From a bacterium (GTDB lineage Bacteria; Bacillota; Clostridia; Lachnospirales; Lachnospiraceae): a stretch of 64,000 nucleotides of DNA. This document shows, one piece after another, positions 35,215 to 44,662 of this stretch. The stretch covers positions 44,012 through 108,011 of the forward strand of contig JAMPGX010000011.1 in the NCBI GenBank assembly GCA_023663725.1, in the 5' to 3' direction. Both the position numbers and the translations under genes were made by a program. Numbering within the stretch: position 1 is the stretch's first letter; the number at the start of each line of letters is the position of its first letter. The notes beneath the pieces were generated by a model, which did no database searches, was not told where the DNA came from, and saw only the letters and a program-made list of their open reading frames with translations.

Positions 35215-37833
35215 TTAATTCTCCTCATCATTTAAAATAAGCAAAAATTTGTATCGATTATCGTATTTGTTTCGTTCGTCAAGTAATTGTATATCTGCCG
35301 AAAAAGACCTAAGCAATTGCTGGACAATATATAAGCCCATTCCCCTGCCCTCATTATTAGGTTTTCCTGATTCTAACGGTTGGAACAGAATATCTTCCAT
35401 ATTTTTTAAAACTCCTGTTCCTGTATCATAAACCAAGATTGCACTGTCGTTAATCTTTTCAACTACAATATTATCATTACTATTTGTTCTATATTTTTCA
35501 TCATTCTGGGCATATTTTCTACGCTTATCAATCCAAAATGCCGAGTTTGTAAATAAATTATAAAAAACATGAACAAGAACTCCCTTGGGAACAAACCATT
35601 CTAGTCCATCGGTTTTACATACAATTTCGATGTTTTGTTCTTTTAACTGTAAAAAATTGTCTTCTATGTTTTTTATTAGTTCAAATATATTTTGATATTG
35701 AAACTCATCATATGTTCCTTTTTTAATAAATGTTTTCTCTAAAAAATTATATAAATTTCCAATATCCTCCATTTTGTTTGATATTGCATTATAACTTATT
35801 TTTATGGGATTTATATGCTCATTATAAACCCCAACTTCACTAACTGAAACAAAATAATCTTTTATGCATACAAAATGTTTTGTTACATCCGCTGATTTGC
35901 TTGTTTTACATACAGAATCTAACTCATGTGTAATTGTTTCTGTAATCAACCCATTAGCCATTAACTTAAAATTATTATAAGCCTCAACTTCAACTGCTTT
36001 TAATTGCTCATTTGCCTCATTTAAAAGAATAGCTGCTTGTTGACGTACTTTTTTCTCTTCTGCTATATGCTGAGAGGTTTCTTGTATAATATTAGTAATT
36101 TTTTTTCCAACTTCTTTTTCCATTAAATTGCTATTAATTTTTTCATTTATTAATTCTATGGCTTCTTCAAGCCTGCTTGTAACATTCTGATTTTTTTTAG
36201 CAACATTTGTTATCTCATTTAAATTTTTCTTTACTTGTTTTCTTAAACTTTCGCCCAGCAATCCTTGCTCTTCAAAAATAACTTTTAAAATATTATTTGC
36301 ACTTCTATTCAAATCATAAAATAATGTATTAAATATAATGTTAGTAATCACTTTAAATGATTCAGCTGTCTTATTTTGTATAATATCTAACCGCGAACTT
36401 ATTTCTCTAATATACTTCTGTTTTTCGTCAGTCAATGATACAAATCCTACTGTGTTACCTAAATCAAACCTATACCACTGTTGTCCTTTCGTTCTGAACT
36501 GTTGAAGCTTTAACCAATCGCTTTCCTTATTTCCTAAATAGCCTATCCTATATTTATTTCTATATAGTTTTATTCCATTGCTCTCATCTAAAAAATCTTT
36601 CAAATCTTTTAGTGTGATATTTTGACATGCTTCTTCAATTTCTTTAACCGATTCTAATATTATATGCTCACCAATAGCAGAATTTTGTTTAAAGGAATAA
36701 ATTTTGCCATTTATAGGAACAATGGGATTAAGATTATTAAGCAAATCTTTAGCGCATTTACTACAATATTCATTTCTAGCCTCTTTATTTGCTATTGCTT
36801 TCTCATAAATTGTAGCATAAAACTCACTAATTAGGTATAGCAACTCTCTTTCTATAATTTTTTTTGTCAAAACTGCTTGTATTCGCTCTTTATTTGCATC
36901 TAATAATTCTGTATAAAACCTATGCGGTTTTCGCAGCCGTTTAAATGCTTCCGGTTTTACCAGTGCTCTATGTACTCTTTCTAAGAACCAAGGCTTTAAT
37001 TCTAAAGAATATTCCAGAGTTATTTCATTATCTTTGTTTAAACTAATTTCAAACAAATGTGTGCTTTCTGATAACAGAAGCATTTTTTCATTAAAATTTG
37101 AATCTATTTCCTTTCGTGCCGAAAAAATAGAAATAATATTCTTCTTATACTTTTCAAACGGAGAGACCAAAAAATTTATAGCAGACTTTAACTCACGATT
37201 TATTGGTATTTGCATCTCTTGACCTAAATCAAGCACTAGTTGCTGTGGCACTTCAAAAAAATCTTGAATATTAATATTAAATATCCAAAGACGAGTATAA
37301 CTATTTGCTACTTTTTCTATTTTTAATGAAGGAACACTTTTTGTGTTCTTAGTATTTCCAATTTGCTGCCAGTCAATATATGTTACTGTACCCTGCGTTT
37401 CTTTGCACGATGCCGTTTCAATCAAGAGGCCTGTTCCTAGTCTTTGTGCTGCTAGTCTCCCTATGCCTTTCTCCCCCAGGGTTATGTCTTGCTCTTTTAA
37501 CTTTATATCGGTTCCCACTTCCAAAAATCCCTTATTCAATTGCGTTTCATCCATGCCAAAACCGTCATCTTCAATCACAAATATTGTTTGTTCTTTGACT
37601 TGATCAGGTAAGAAAGATATGATTTCACCTGGGATGTCAAATTTAAATGTATTTTTATTATATGCTTCAGCTAAATTATCAAAAATATGCAACCGAATAT
37701 CTTCTGCTTTTGCATCAAGAGAATTTTTTATTAACTCTGTTATTGCTACATCTGAAGTTGTAATCAAATCCTTTCCTAAATGATTTATAACCCTTGGATT
37801 TATAACAATCTCTCTATATTCAATCTGATTCAT
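35215..37833 (-). CDS. Double-GHKL ATPase: MORC/Hsp90-like and histidine-kinase-like domains in one protein
   Basis: In this 872-residue protein, the N-terminal GHKL domain has ELIKNSLDA (Asn37, Asp40), EDDGFGM (88-94) and GEKGIGR (120-126), as in Hsp90, MutL and the paraMORC ATPases of restriction systems. A long middle part includes CSKC (357-360) and a coiled coil (520-620). Then TITHELDS (His636) resembles a histidine-kinase H-box. The C-terminal second GHKL domain has NLFTNSAFW (759-767), YDTGTGV (802-808), LFQPLESGK and GRGMGLYIV (829-837). Two complete nucleotide-binding sites in one chain are unusual. GGGAGG precedes the ATG; the methyltransferase gene ends 12 bp upstream. Confidence 0.85.
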   Translation of the reverse strand: MNQIEYREIVINPRVINHLGKDLITTSDVAITELIKNSLDAKAEDIRLHIFDNLAEAYNKNTFKFDIPGEIISFLPDQVKEQTIFVIEDDGFGMDETQLNKGFLEVGTDIKLKEQDITLGEKGIGRLAAQRLGTGLLIETASCKETQGTVTYIDWQQIGNTKNTKSVPSLKIEKVANSYTRLWIFNINIQDFFEVPQQLVLDLGQEMQIPINRELKSAINFLVSPFEKYKKNIISIFSARKEIDSNFNEKMLLLSESTHLFEISLNKDNEITLEYSLELKPWFLERVHRALVKPEAFKRLRKPHRFYTELLDANKERIQAVLTKKIIERELLYLISEFYATIYEKAIANKEARNEYCSKCAKDLLNNLNPIVPINGKIYSFKQNSAIGEHIILESVKEIEEACQNITLKDLKDFLDESNGIKLYRNKYRIGYLGNKESDWLKLQQFRTKGQQWYRFDLGNTVGFVSLTDEKQKYIREISSRLDIIQNKTAESFKVITNIIFNTLFYDLNRSANNILKVIFEEQGLLGESLRKQVKKNLNEITNVAKKNQNVTSRLEEAIELINEKINSNLMEKEVGKKITNIIQETSQHIAEEKKVRQQAAILLNEANEQLKAVEVEAYNNFKLMANGLITETITHELDSVCKTSKSADVTKHFVCIKDYFVSVSEVGVYNEHINPIKISYNAISNKMEDIGNLYNFLEKTFIKKGTYDEFQYQNIFELIKNIEDNFLQLKEQNIEIVCKTDGLEWFVPKGVLVHVFYNLFTNSAFWIDKRRKYAQNDEKYRTNSNDNIVVEKINDSAILVYDTGTGVLKNMEDILFQPLESGKPNNEGRGMGLYIVQQLLRSFSADIQLLDERNKYDNRYKFLLILNDEEN

Positions 37834-37845
37834 ATCGTTCCTCCC

Positions 37846-38949
37846 TTATAAATTGAAATACGTCTTTATTCGCCGAGCAATTTCCAGTGACATCACATAT
37901 GGTACTCCGTTCCCAATCATTTTAAACTTTGCACTCAAACAAACATTTTTAGGTAATTCAAACCATCTTGGTAATGATTGGATTGCCATTGCTTCTGCTA
38001 CACTAAGCCTTCTAGTTCTATATGGATGGAGATGCACTTCATTGTTTCCATAAGCTGCCGTTGGCGAAAATTTCCACCTATGTAGCCGCTTAAAAGACTT
38101 TCTACTAGTATCTCCCTCCATAATAGAATCTATTTTCGATTTACCTGATCTCACCTTAAACACATCTTTTGTGTTTTGATGCCGATAAACATTATTTTTT
38201 ATAAACCAATATTCCACAGTAAGGTCGATTGGAATTTGATACTTAAATTTTCTTTTACTATATTCGCGATATTTTTCTGGAGAGGGCCAATTTAACTGCT
38301 TTATTTTTTTTGAATCATATGGCAAACCATTATTCCATGGAAACGCAAATGTTTTATTCATACATATTACTCTTTTTGCCAGAGCTGATTCTTCTTTTAT
38401 TCCTATCAATAGTACCCTTTCTCTATCTTGTGGCACTCCAAAATCAAGAGAATTAAGTAATTTTTGCGACAAAATAAACCCACTTTGTTGTAACATGTGT
38501 TTTAACTCTTCAAAATAATCTCTATGTTTTTGTGTTTTAATTAAACCTTTAACATTTTCAAATAAGAAAATATCTGGCTTAAAGTGACATATAATATCAA
38601 TATAATTTCTTGCCAATTTGCCATTATCCCCTTCTCTTCCAAGATTCTTCCCTCCCACTGAAAAGTCTGGACATGGTGGACCGCCAATAAAACCAATAAA
38701 TTCTTTTTTTTGCCGCTCTTGCTTTATTAGGTTATACAATAATTGTTCATTTGGGCCATCTAAAAAACATTTTACATCGCAGATATGATATCCATATTGA
38801 GGCAATCGATAATTCTGATTTCTTCTCGCATACTGATATGATGTTATGAATTCTGGTTTATGTTCATTGACAAATACCACATCATATCCTGCTTCCTGAA
38901 AACCAAGATCAAGCATACCAACACCTGAAAAAAAAGAAAATATCTTCAT
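37846..38949 (-). CDS. DNA (cytosine-5)-methyltransferase
   Basis: This 367-residue C5 methylase shows motif I FSFFSGVGMLDLGF near the N-terminus, motif IV GGPPCPDFS with the catalytic Cys, motif VI FENVKG, motif VIII PQDRERV and a C-terminal motif IX/X region (RRLSVAEAMAIQSLP, MIGNGVP). It methylates cytosine in a specific site, which cannot be read from the sequence. The ATG at 38949 is the first in the frame; only a TTG lies upstream and no strong ribosome site is seen. It opens the AT-rich operon with the GHKL ATPase, receiver-like protein, HNH nuclease and vsr relic. Confidence 0.95.
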   Translation of the reverse strand: MKIFSFFSGVGMLDLGFQEAGYDVVFVNEHKPEFITSYQYARRNQNYRLPQYGYHICDVKCFLDGPNEQLLYNLIKQERQKKEFIGFIGGPPCPDFSVGGKNLGREGDNGKLARNYIDIICHFKPDIFLFENVKGLIKTQKHRDYFEELKHMLQQSGFILSQKLLNSLDFGVPQDRERVLLIGIKEESALAKRVICMNKTFAFPWNNGLPYDSKKIKQLNWPSPEKYREYSKRKFKYQIPIDLTVEYWFIKNNVYRHQNTKDVFKVRSGKSKIDSIMEGDTSRKSFKRLHRWKFSPTAAYGNNEVHLHPYRTRRLSVAEAMAIQSLPRWFELPKNVCLSAKFKMIGNGVPYVMSLEIARRIKTYFNL

Positions 38950-39308
38950 AACATTAACCAATTTCTTTCTATTTGAAATATTGGAATCTTAAATATCCTA
39001 AATCCCAATGAATAAAAAATTCATATATAGATTATCATAGTGTCTTTAATAAAGCAAACACTAGCTTTTACTTTATGATGTTTCAAATCATATCGCTATT
39101 TATTAATATAGTTTTTTCAATTTCATTTTGAGTATAATAGTTCTATTGTGACTTTTTAAATGCGGTAAATAAATTGACATATTTCATTTCATATTCTAAA
39201 GAAAACTCCACGTTTATTATGAGCAAGTACCTTATCAAGCACATAAAGAACATTCATCTAAACACTTCTCCGATTTTGTATAATACTATAACGTAAAAAT
39301 CACTCCTC
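38950..39308. other. AT-rich gap at the upstream edge of the methyltransferase operon
   Basis: No gene is seen in these 359 bp. A weak minus-strand promoter candidate (TTGCTT, 17 bases, TAATCT, near 39025-39055) could serve the methyltransferase operon. The remainder is AT-rich without clear inverted repeats or coding potential. It separates the transferred operon from the GIY-YIG gene. Confidence 0.4.
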
Positions 39309-40205
39309 CTACTCACTCGTCTCCACCGCTTTCAATGTCTGCCCATCCTCCGTTCTCCAACTCGTCAACCCATTCGCACTTTTCCCCACGACAAATATCG
39401 CTGCATAAGAGGGACTGGTAAAAAGCATATCTTCTCGCAGAATACCTTGCTCGTCCACGGGCGCCTTTTTTCTCCGCTCTTTAATGACTGCTGGAACAGT
39501 GTCATCATCTATGGGAGAAATATGACTTCCTCTCAAAACAACAAAACCTTCCGGTGTCTGGATGCCATCCGCTTCCACTTTTCCTACATTCTTAATCGTC
39601 CGCACAAGATGTAATCTGACTGTATCGTCCAGTCTTGTGGTAAACTCGTCTTGCATTTTGAGAGCCGCCTTACTAATTGGTTCAAATACCTTATGCCCCA
39701 ACGTTCCCATGATCACTTTAACGTAATCTATAAATTCTTCCATTTCGCTTTCTTTTTCTTCTGTAATATTTCCTGAAGTGGGATCATTTCCGTTCTTAAC
39801 TTCATATCGGTTTGCCTCAAGAGCCAGATTGCGGAACCGATTTTCAAGATAGCTGATTTCCGTAGGGCCAAAGGAATTGTTGGATGTAGTAAACGCTATG
39901 GCTTCCGTCCAATAATCTTTTTCAGGGTTACGTTTATGTTCCTGTATGCGATTGAGAAGTCCTTCGCCGTTTTTTCTTGCGCTGGCCTGCCCAATATATA
40001 CGACACCTTTTCCAGTCTCATCTGATGTGCCAAACAAGAAATATACACCACTCTGCTTTAAGTCATTTCGATCCTTACATTTATCCAATTCGGTTCTTGG
40101 AATTTTGTATGCTATTCCTGTCCAATTTGCCAGAGTACATTTCATCCGTCCGCTGGCATCTCCATCCATCAAGAATAGATTGATGCTTTTACCCCGTGTT
40201 ACCAC
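39309..40205 (-). CDS. GIY-YIG nuclease-family protein with DUF4357 domain
   Basis: In this 298-residue protein, GVYFLFG and VVYIGQA (about 53-75) with a following Arg-Glu pair (LNRIQEH) form the GIY-YIG core. The C-terminal 80 residues (GIQTPEGFVVLRGSHIS to SAANGLTSW-like SANGLTSW) are a DUF4357 domain. Members occur widely in accessory DNA and defence islands, with unproved roles. The start is GTG at 40205, supported by GGGAGG nine bases upstream; no ATG is better placed. Confidence 0.88.
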   Translation of the reverse strand: MVTRGKSINLFLMDGDASGRMKCTLANWTGIAYKIPRTELDKCKDRNDLKQSGVYFLFGTSDETGKGVVYIGQASARKNGEGLLNRIQEHKRNPEKDYWTEAIAFTTSNNSFGPTEISYLENRFRNLALEANRYEVKNGNDPTSGNITEEKESEMEEFIDYVKVIMGTLGHKVFEPISKAALKMQDEFTTRLDDTVRLHLVRTIKNVGKVEADGIQTPEGFVVLRGSHISPIDDDTVPAVIKERRKKAPVDEQGILREDMLFTSPSYAAIFVVGKSANGLTSWRTEDGQTLKAVETSE

Positions 40206-40471
40206 TTATAGCTACCTCCCTAGCAAAGTTCTTCATCATATACAATACTCTGTTTCCTGCTCTTATAGCTGTCCAGGCCTTTGATTATTATCTTAGCATA
40301 CATTTACAAAATTTTCCACTATTATTTCCTTTTTTGATATTTTTCACTAAACTCTCTTCATTTCTTACATCAACTTCTTTTTCCTCTCCTATTCCCTCAA
40401 AATATTTCCTCTCTTTACTTCTCTTTCCACATTATCCCGCAACTCCTCACCAAACTTCCCAAGCTCTTTCC

Positions 40472-41797
40472 CTAAATCCTCCCCACCTCTCTCATCAACG
40501 CCCTCTTCTTCTCATTCCCCCTCAAAAACTCTCCATATCTCCTCTCCCATTCCTCATCCCACTTATTCCCCCTCATAATCTCCTTAATTTCCTTGAGCAC
40601 ACCAACCACATGCCCATAGTTTTTAGCTCTCCTCCTCCCCACAAACTCATTGACCTCATTCCAATACATCTCCACCACTTCCCTTGGATGCTGATCGGCC
40701 AGGCGCTTGCTGAAATAGTGATCTGCGTCTATATCATCCCACTCCCCACGGTTTGGATGCTGCAAAATATACGCAAGCACATCCTCAGTCTCTCTTTTAT
40801 CCATCAGAATATTCAAATAGGCAGATAGGTTTCTCTTCCGAATCACTTCCAGAATATTTTTCTCTTCCGTAGCAAAATCCTCAGCAGTCAATTCTTTTTT
40901 ACATTCTTCATAGAGTTTATACAGATCATTCTTATCTATATAGGCAAATAGCTCCAAAATGGTTTCCTTCTGGCGCTCATATTCACCCTTTTCCCTGTAA
41001 TACTGGTGCATCAATTCCAATATTACATCCTTCCCCCGCGGCCTTTTTTGCGAAATCATATATAGCTTTTCCAGCGACTCTTCATCCTCTATTCCTTTAA
41101 AATATCCAAACATATACTGATAGAGTTCCGATAGTCCGCCCTCGCCTTTACGCACTCCCTCCCATAAGAGTTCCAATGCCTGTTTTTCGTCGCCATGCTG
41201 TATGTAGTAATCCGCCAGTTCCACATAGTCTTCTCCGTACTCCAGATGAGCTTTTTGATGCTCCAGGAACTTTGCGTCTTCTCCAAATTCCCGATATATC
41301 CTGGCGGCGACATCCTGATAATAAGAATTCCCTTTCTGCGCCAGAAAATCAGCCAGATATATTTTTTCCTCCCTGGCTATACACAAGTCAGACGCTACAT
41401 CCACCAGACAATCCGTAAAGCCGCTGTTATCCGATGCTACAAAGGGCAACATCTCATCCAGTACCTGCCTGCGTACTGCCCATGGTATCTGATGCTCTTT
41501 GAATAGCCCTGCCATTTTTTCCAATTCCTCATAGACTGTCTCCTCCTCCCACTCCGGTCCGCCGCCATAGCGATCAAACTCCGCTATGATCTCTTTTGCA
41601 TTGGACCAATAAATGCCAATTTGCTCTTCAACAATCAGAGAAAACTTATCGCTCTCCGCGCCTTTTTCTTTTCTTTGGCAAAAATCCAGCAATTTCTGCC
41701 TTACTGCCCTATCACTATCTGCAAGATATTCCACCAATTCCAGTAACTCTTCCCTGGTATATTGCTCTATTAGTTGCCGCACTGTATTTTTATCCAT
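40472..41797 (-). CDS. Helical-repeat (TPR-like) protein of unknown function
   Basis: This 441-residue protein is rich in Glu, Lys and Tyr, with repeated amphipathic helices such as ELADYYIQHGDEKQALELLW and LYQYMFGYFKGIED. They suggest a TPR or similar superhelix, as in C-terminal parts of some SWIM-domain proteins. No enzyme motif is seen. AGAGG precedes the ATG. It is the last of three same-strand genes (42272-43963, 41877-42203, 40472-41797) that probably form one unit. The 266-bp gap after it has a CT-rich stretch but no gene. Confidence 0.72.
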   Translation of the reverse strand: MDKNTVRQLIEQYTREELLELVEYLADSDRAVRQKLLDFCQRKEKGAESDKFSLIVEEQIGIYWSNAKEIIAEFDRYGGGPEWEEETVYEELEKMAGLFKEHQIPWAVRRQVLDEMLPFVASDNSGFTDCLVDVASDLCIAREEKIYLADFLAQKGNSYYQDVAARIYREFGEDAKFLEHQKAHLEYGEDYVELADYYIQHGDEKQALELLWEGVRKGEGGLSELYQYMFGYFKGIEDEESLEKLYMISQKRPRGKDVILELMHQYYREKGEYERQKETILELFAYIDKNDLYKLYEECKKELTAEDFATEEKNILEVIRKRNLSAYLNILMDKRETEDVLAYILQHPNRGEWDDIDADHYFSKRLADQHPREVVEMYWNEVNEFVGRRRAKNYGHVVGVLKEIKEIMRGNKWDEEWERRYGEFLRGNEKKRALMREVGRI

Positions 41798-41876
41798 GGT
41801 AATCCTCTTCTCGTTTTATTTTCCTTCAGGCAGTTCCTTCCCTAAAAACATCACTACTCACCACACATCCCTCTAT

Positions 41877-42203
41877 TTACCTCACCCACCTCCCCACAAT
41901 CTCCCTTACCTCCTCACTAAACTCTCCAAGCTCCTCAACCCCGATCGCTCCTTCCCGAACCAACTCCATAATAATCCCCAACATATTAGACCGGCTTACT
42001 CCTCTCACCACGACCCCAGCGTCCCTCTTATCTTTCCTGATCCTCTCATCCAGCGCCCAGAACTTATCGGAGGGATTACCCTCCCCGCTAAGTATCTCCA
42101 TATATTCATGGTTCAGCCTGTCCATATAATTCTCCTGCCAGCCGGGAAGCTTGCTCCGAAATAACTTCCAATCCCTTTCATTCACGCCCTGTACTTTGCT
42201 CAT
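41877..42203 (-). CDS. Small protein of the three-gene cluster
   Basis: This 108-residue soluble, charged helical protein contains WKLFRSKLPGWQENYMDRLN and a run ending GVEELGEFSEEVREIV. Related short proteins are seen in Lachnospiraceae, to my memory under unreliable names; no function is known. The ATG at 42203 has GAAAGGA close by and AGGAGG further out. A longer frame from 42227 was rejected. It lies between two larger genes of unknown function. Confidence 0.62.
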   Translation of the reverse strand: MSKVQGVNERDWKLFRSKLPGWQENYMDRLNHEYMEILSGEGNPSDKFWALDERIRKDKRDAGVVVRGVSRSNMLGIIMELVREGAIGVEELGEFSEEVREIVGRWVR

Positions 42204-42271
42204 CGTCCTTTCTCCTCCTGTCCTCACTCTACTGGTCCTCTACATATCGCGTACTTCCTATACCGTTTCCT

Positions 42272-43963
42272 TCACCCTTTCCCCATCACCAGATCCTCAT
42301 AGACCCTCCGCACCACATTCTCCACATTCACACTCCCCAGATATCCGAACGGTATCCTCTTCTCCCTAAGCGCCGCGATGAATTTCACATACGACACATG
42401 ATTCAGATAATCGGTAAAAAAGTACACCCGCTCCCGATTCTCCAACACCTTCCCGTCCACGGTCCTGTATGTACTCGGATGAATAAACAGCCATTCTGGG
42501 AACAGGCGCCTGAGTTTTTGCAGCCAGTTCACATGGCCGCCGATGATGACCACCGCTTTCCCCGCAATGGCCGCCTGCATCTCCTCCAGCTTTACCTCCG
42601 CTATCGGCTCCGGCTCCGATGCCGATTGATATGCATACTCGCGAAGCGCGATCAATTCCTCCCTGTCGCCCTTTAACTGATTGATCAACGCCTGCGCATC
42701 CTTCTCCGCGTTCTTCGCGTTTCGGTTGACCTCCCGCAGATACTGATTCTCCTGCTCCTTCTCATGCAGCTTTTTCCGCAGCAGCGCGATCTCGGCCAGA
42801 TAGTCCTCGGCTTCTGCCTCTCCCATACTGACCGGAGCAACGTTTACTGGCGCTGGCTTTTCCTCTCGTCTCTGCTCCTTCTTCTCAGAGACGTCTATGT
42901 TTTCCGGCTTAAACAGCGTCTTTTCCTCATCCTCCTCTAGATAATCATCCACGCCCATCAGCCTTCCGATCTGCTCGTCAAAGCAAGTGACCGCCTGCGT
43001 CAAAGCGTCTACGAGCGCATAGATATGCGCATAGCTCTGTACTTCTTCATATCCAAACTCTTTTTCCGGATAGACTGTTTTCAGCAGCGCCAGTGTTCTG
43101 GCCATATCCATCCGCAATCCGGCATAGACATTTCTGCATTTGTACGCATATCCGCCCGAATATCCAAAATACCGGAAACAGACGCACGCGAACTCCTCAT
43201 CCGTCCAATATTTTCTGTGCGGTATACATTTTTTCTTATTCTCCTCTTCCGCATCTCTCCATGCATCCACAGTCTGTATGCATTCTTCCAGCAGGCCGTC
43301 CTGGAATCCCTCCCATTCCAACTGCTCCTGATCCTCCGCTTCCCACTGGTCCCTCTGTTTGTTAAACATCGTATATAACAGCGAGCACTCGTCCGACAGC
43401 CGGATGTCCATAAAGCCGCACATCCCTATGATACGGCCCATATCCTCATACCTACAGCTCCCGTCCTCCTCATCCTCTGTCAAGGAAAAGACTTCCTGCA
43501 CATCTATCGTCTTGAACCTCTTGAGCTGATTATATTCTCGCTTGTAGTAGGTCTTGTACAGATACTTGATCAATTTGCGGCAGTAGGAATCGCCCAGCTT
43601 GGCCCCGTTAAAAATCATGACCAGGAGCTTGCGCCGCACGATCTCCTCTGGCGAAGAGTCATAAGCCATATCGCCGCCGTACCAGGCCGCGTTGTAGTAT
43701 TCTGCCATCTTGTCGCTGCAGTGCAGCAGAAAATCTTTTTCTATCAGCGCAAAATCATCCTCCATCGGCTCATTGACAAAGCCCTTCAGGAAAAAATAAT
43801 CCGCTCCGGCGGTATCCGGTGCAACCTTACCGGCCTCACGGTTCATGGCGTCCTCCATGAATATTCCCAGTACCTCCTTTGACGGGTACGGACGGGAATC
43901 GCCATATACATCGCACCGTTCAAAATCATCCCAATCTCCTGAAAATCCACTCGGTAAGCTCAC
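42272..43963 (-). CDS. Coiled-coil protein with C-terminal DUF2325-like domain
   Basis: This 563-residue protein has a long N-terminal region without recognised domain (1-370), an acidic/proline linker, a coiled coil (about 390-455) and a C-terminal DUF2325-like domain (about 470-560). That domain begins AGKAVVIIGGHVNWLQKL and includes YFFTDYLNHVSYVKFIAALR. The GTG at 43963 stands seven bases after AGGAGG and was preferred over the TTG at 43987. DUF2325 proteins are small Rossmann-like folds of unknown activity. As first gene of the cluster it may encode its sensor or effector. Confidence 0.72.
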   Translation of the reverse strand: MSLPSGFSGDWDDFERCDVYGDSRPYPSKEVLGIFMEDAMNREAGKVAPDTAGADYFFLKGFVNEPMEDDFALIEKDFLLHCSDKMAEYYNAAWYGGDMAYDSSPEEIVRRKLLVMIFNGAKLGDSYCRKLIKYLYKTYYKREYNQLKRFKTIDVQEVFSLTEDEEDGSCRYEDMGRIIGMCGFMDIRLSDECSLLYTMFNKQRDQWEAEDQEQLEWEGFQDGLLEECIQTVDAWRDAEEENKKKCIPHRKYWTDEEFACVCFRYFGYSGGYAYKCRNVYAGLRMDMARTLALLKTVYPEKEFGYEEVQSYAHIYALVDALTQAVTCFDEQIGRLMGVDDYLEEDEEKTLFKPENIDVSEKKEQRREEKPAPVNVAPVSMGEAEAEDYLAEIALLRKKLHEKEQENQYLREVNRNAKNAEKDAQALINQLKGDREELIALREYAYQSASEPEPIAEVKLEEMQAAIAGKAVVIIGGHVNWLQKLRRLFPEWLFIHPSTYRTVDGKVLENRERVYFFTDYLNHVSYVKFIAALREKRIPFGYLGSVNVENVVRRVYEDLVMGKG

Positions 43964-44522
43964 TCTGAATCCTCCTGCTCTTTTCAATCGCTATACGCTG
44001 GTTCAAAAAGATAAGACCCTTCAGGTCCAGCGCAAAGTATTTATTCCCTAATACGGTTTCGCTGTATATCTCACTTAATCAACCCATATCTTTATTGTAT
44101 CGTGATTCGAAAAATGGTCAAGGGAAACCTTCTCCACCACACAATAAAAGCTCCTGAGGCATATCTGTTAATCTCTCAAAACTTCATAATTGTAGGCCCA
44201 CATAACATATAGCAGCACCGCTGAACAGTTTATGTTATACAGACCCGCAAAACAGTTTTATTTGCAATTTTTTTGTATTGGTATTAAACCAATTATTAAA
44301 CCAATTTTCTTTTTTCAGCAGTGGTTTATTAGTCTAAATGGCTAATTTTCGCTCTTTTATGGTTTTATACCTCTTCGTTATCAAACCGATTCCCTCTCAT
44401 TTTTAACCAATATCCAGTGAGATATCTTTTTGTTTTCAGAATCCGTCGTAACGACTCCTTTTCCCTTAAGTGCCGTAAACAATTTTAATTTTTTTGCTCT
44501 TTTGAATTAGAGGAAAAGGTAT
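43964..44522. other. Divergent intergenic region with repeated AAACCAAT boxes
   Basis: These 560 bp carry no gene. CGCTGG (43996-44001) and CCAGCG (44027-44032) form a leader hairpin for the minus-strand cluster. ATAACATA and TATGTTAT (about 44203-44238) form an inverted repeat. At 44278-44306 ATTGGTATTAAACCAAT is followed by a second ATTAAACCAAT, and related TGGTTTATTA, TGGTTTTATA and TTTAACCAAT boxes recur to about 44410. The clustering of TTGGTTTA-like boxes on both strands suggests regulator binding. Confidence 0.45.
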
Positions 44523-44611
44523 TGAAAACCGTTTTCACCGCACAATCATCCTATTGCCAACTATCAAAAAATATATTACAATACTCATGGTATTACATCC
44601 AGCAATACCAT
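44523..44611 (+). promoter_or_regulatory. Promoter and palindromic operators of the alpha/beta hydrolase gene
   Basis: TGAAAACCGTTTTCA (44523-44537) is a palindrome with seven-base arms just upstream of a promoter, TTGCCA (44554-44559), 17 bases, TACAAT (44577-44582). In the leader, ATGGTATT (44587-44594) and AATACCAT (44604-44611) form a perfect inverted repeat. The first palindrome resembles operators of LacI-type regulators but is one base longer than a canonical cre site. Confidence 0.65.
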
Positions 44612-44662
44612 CACATTATACGTTATCTAATATTTAATACTATCTCAAAGGAGGAAATTGAC

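Noticed and set aside
44523-44537. Catabolite-response (cre) site
   Set aside because: The palindrome is 15 bases with a central C, one longer than the cre consensus; only a general LacI-type resemblance remains.
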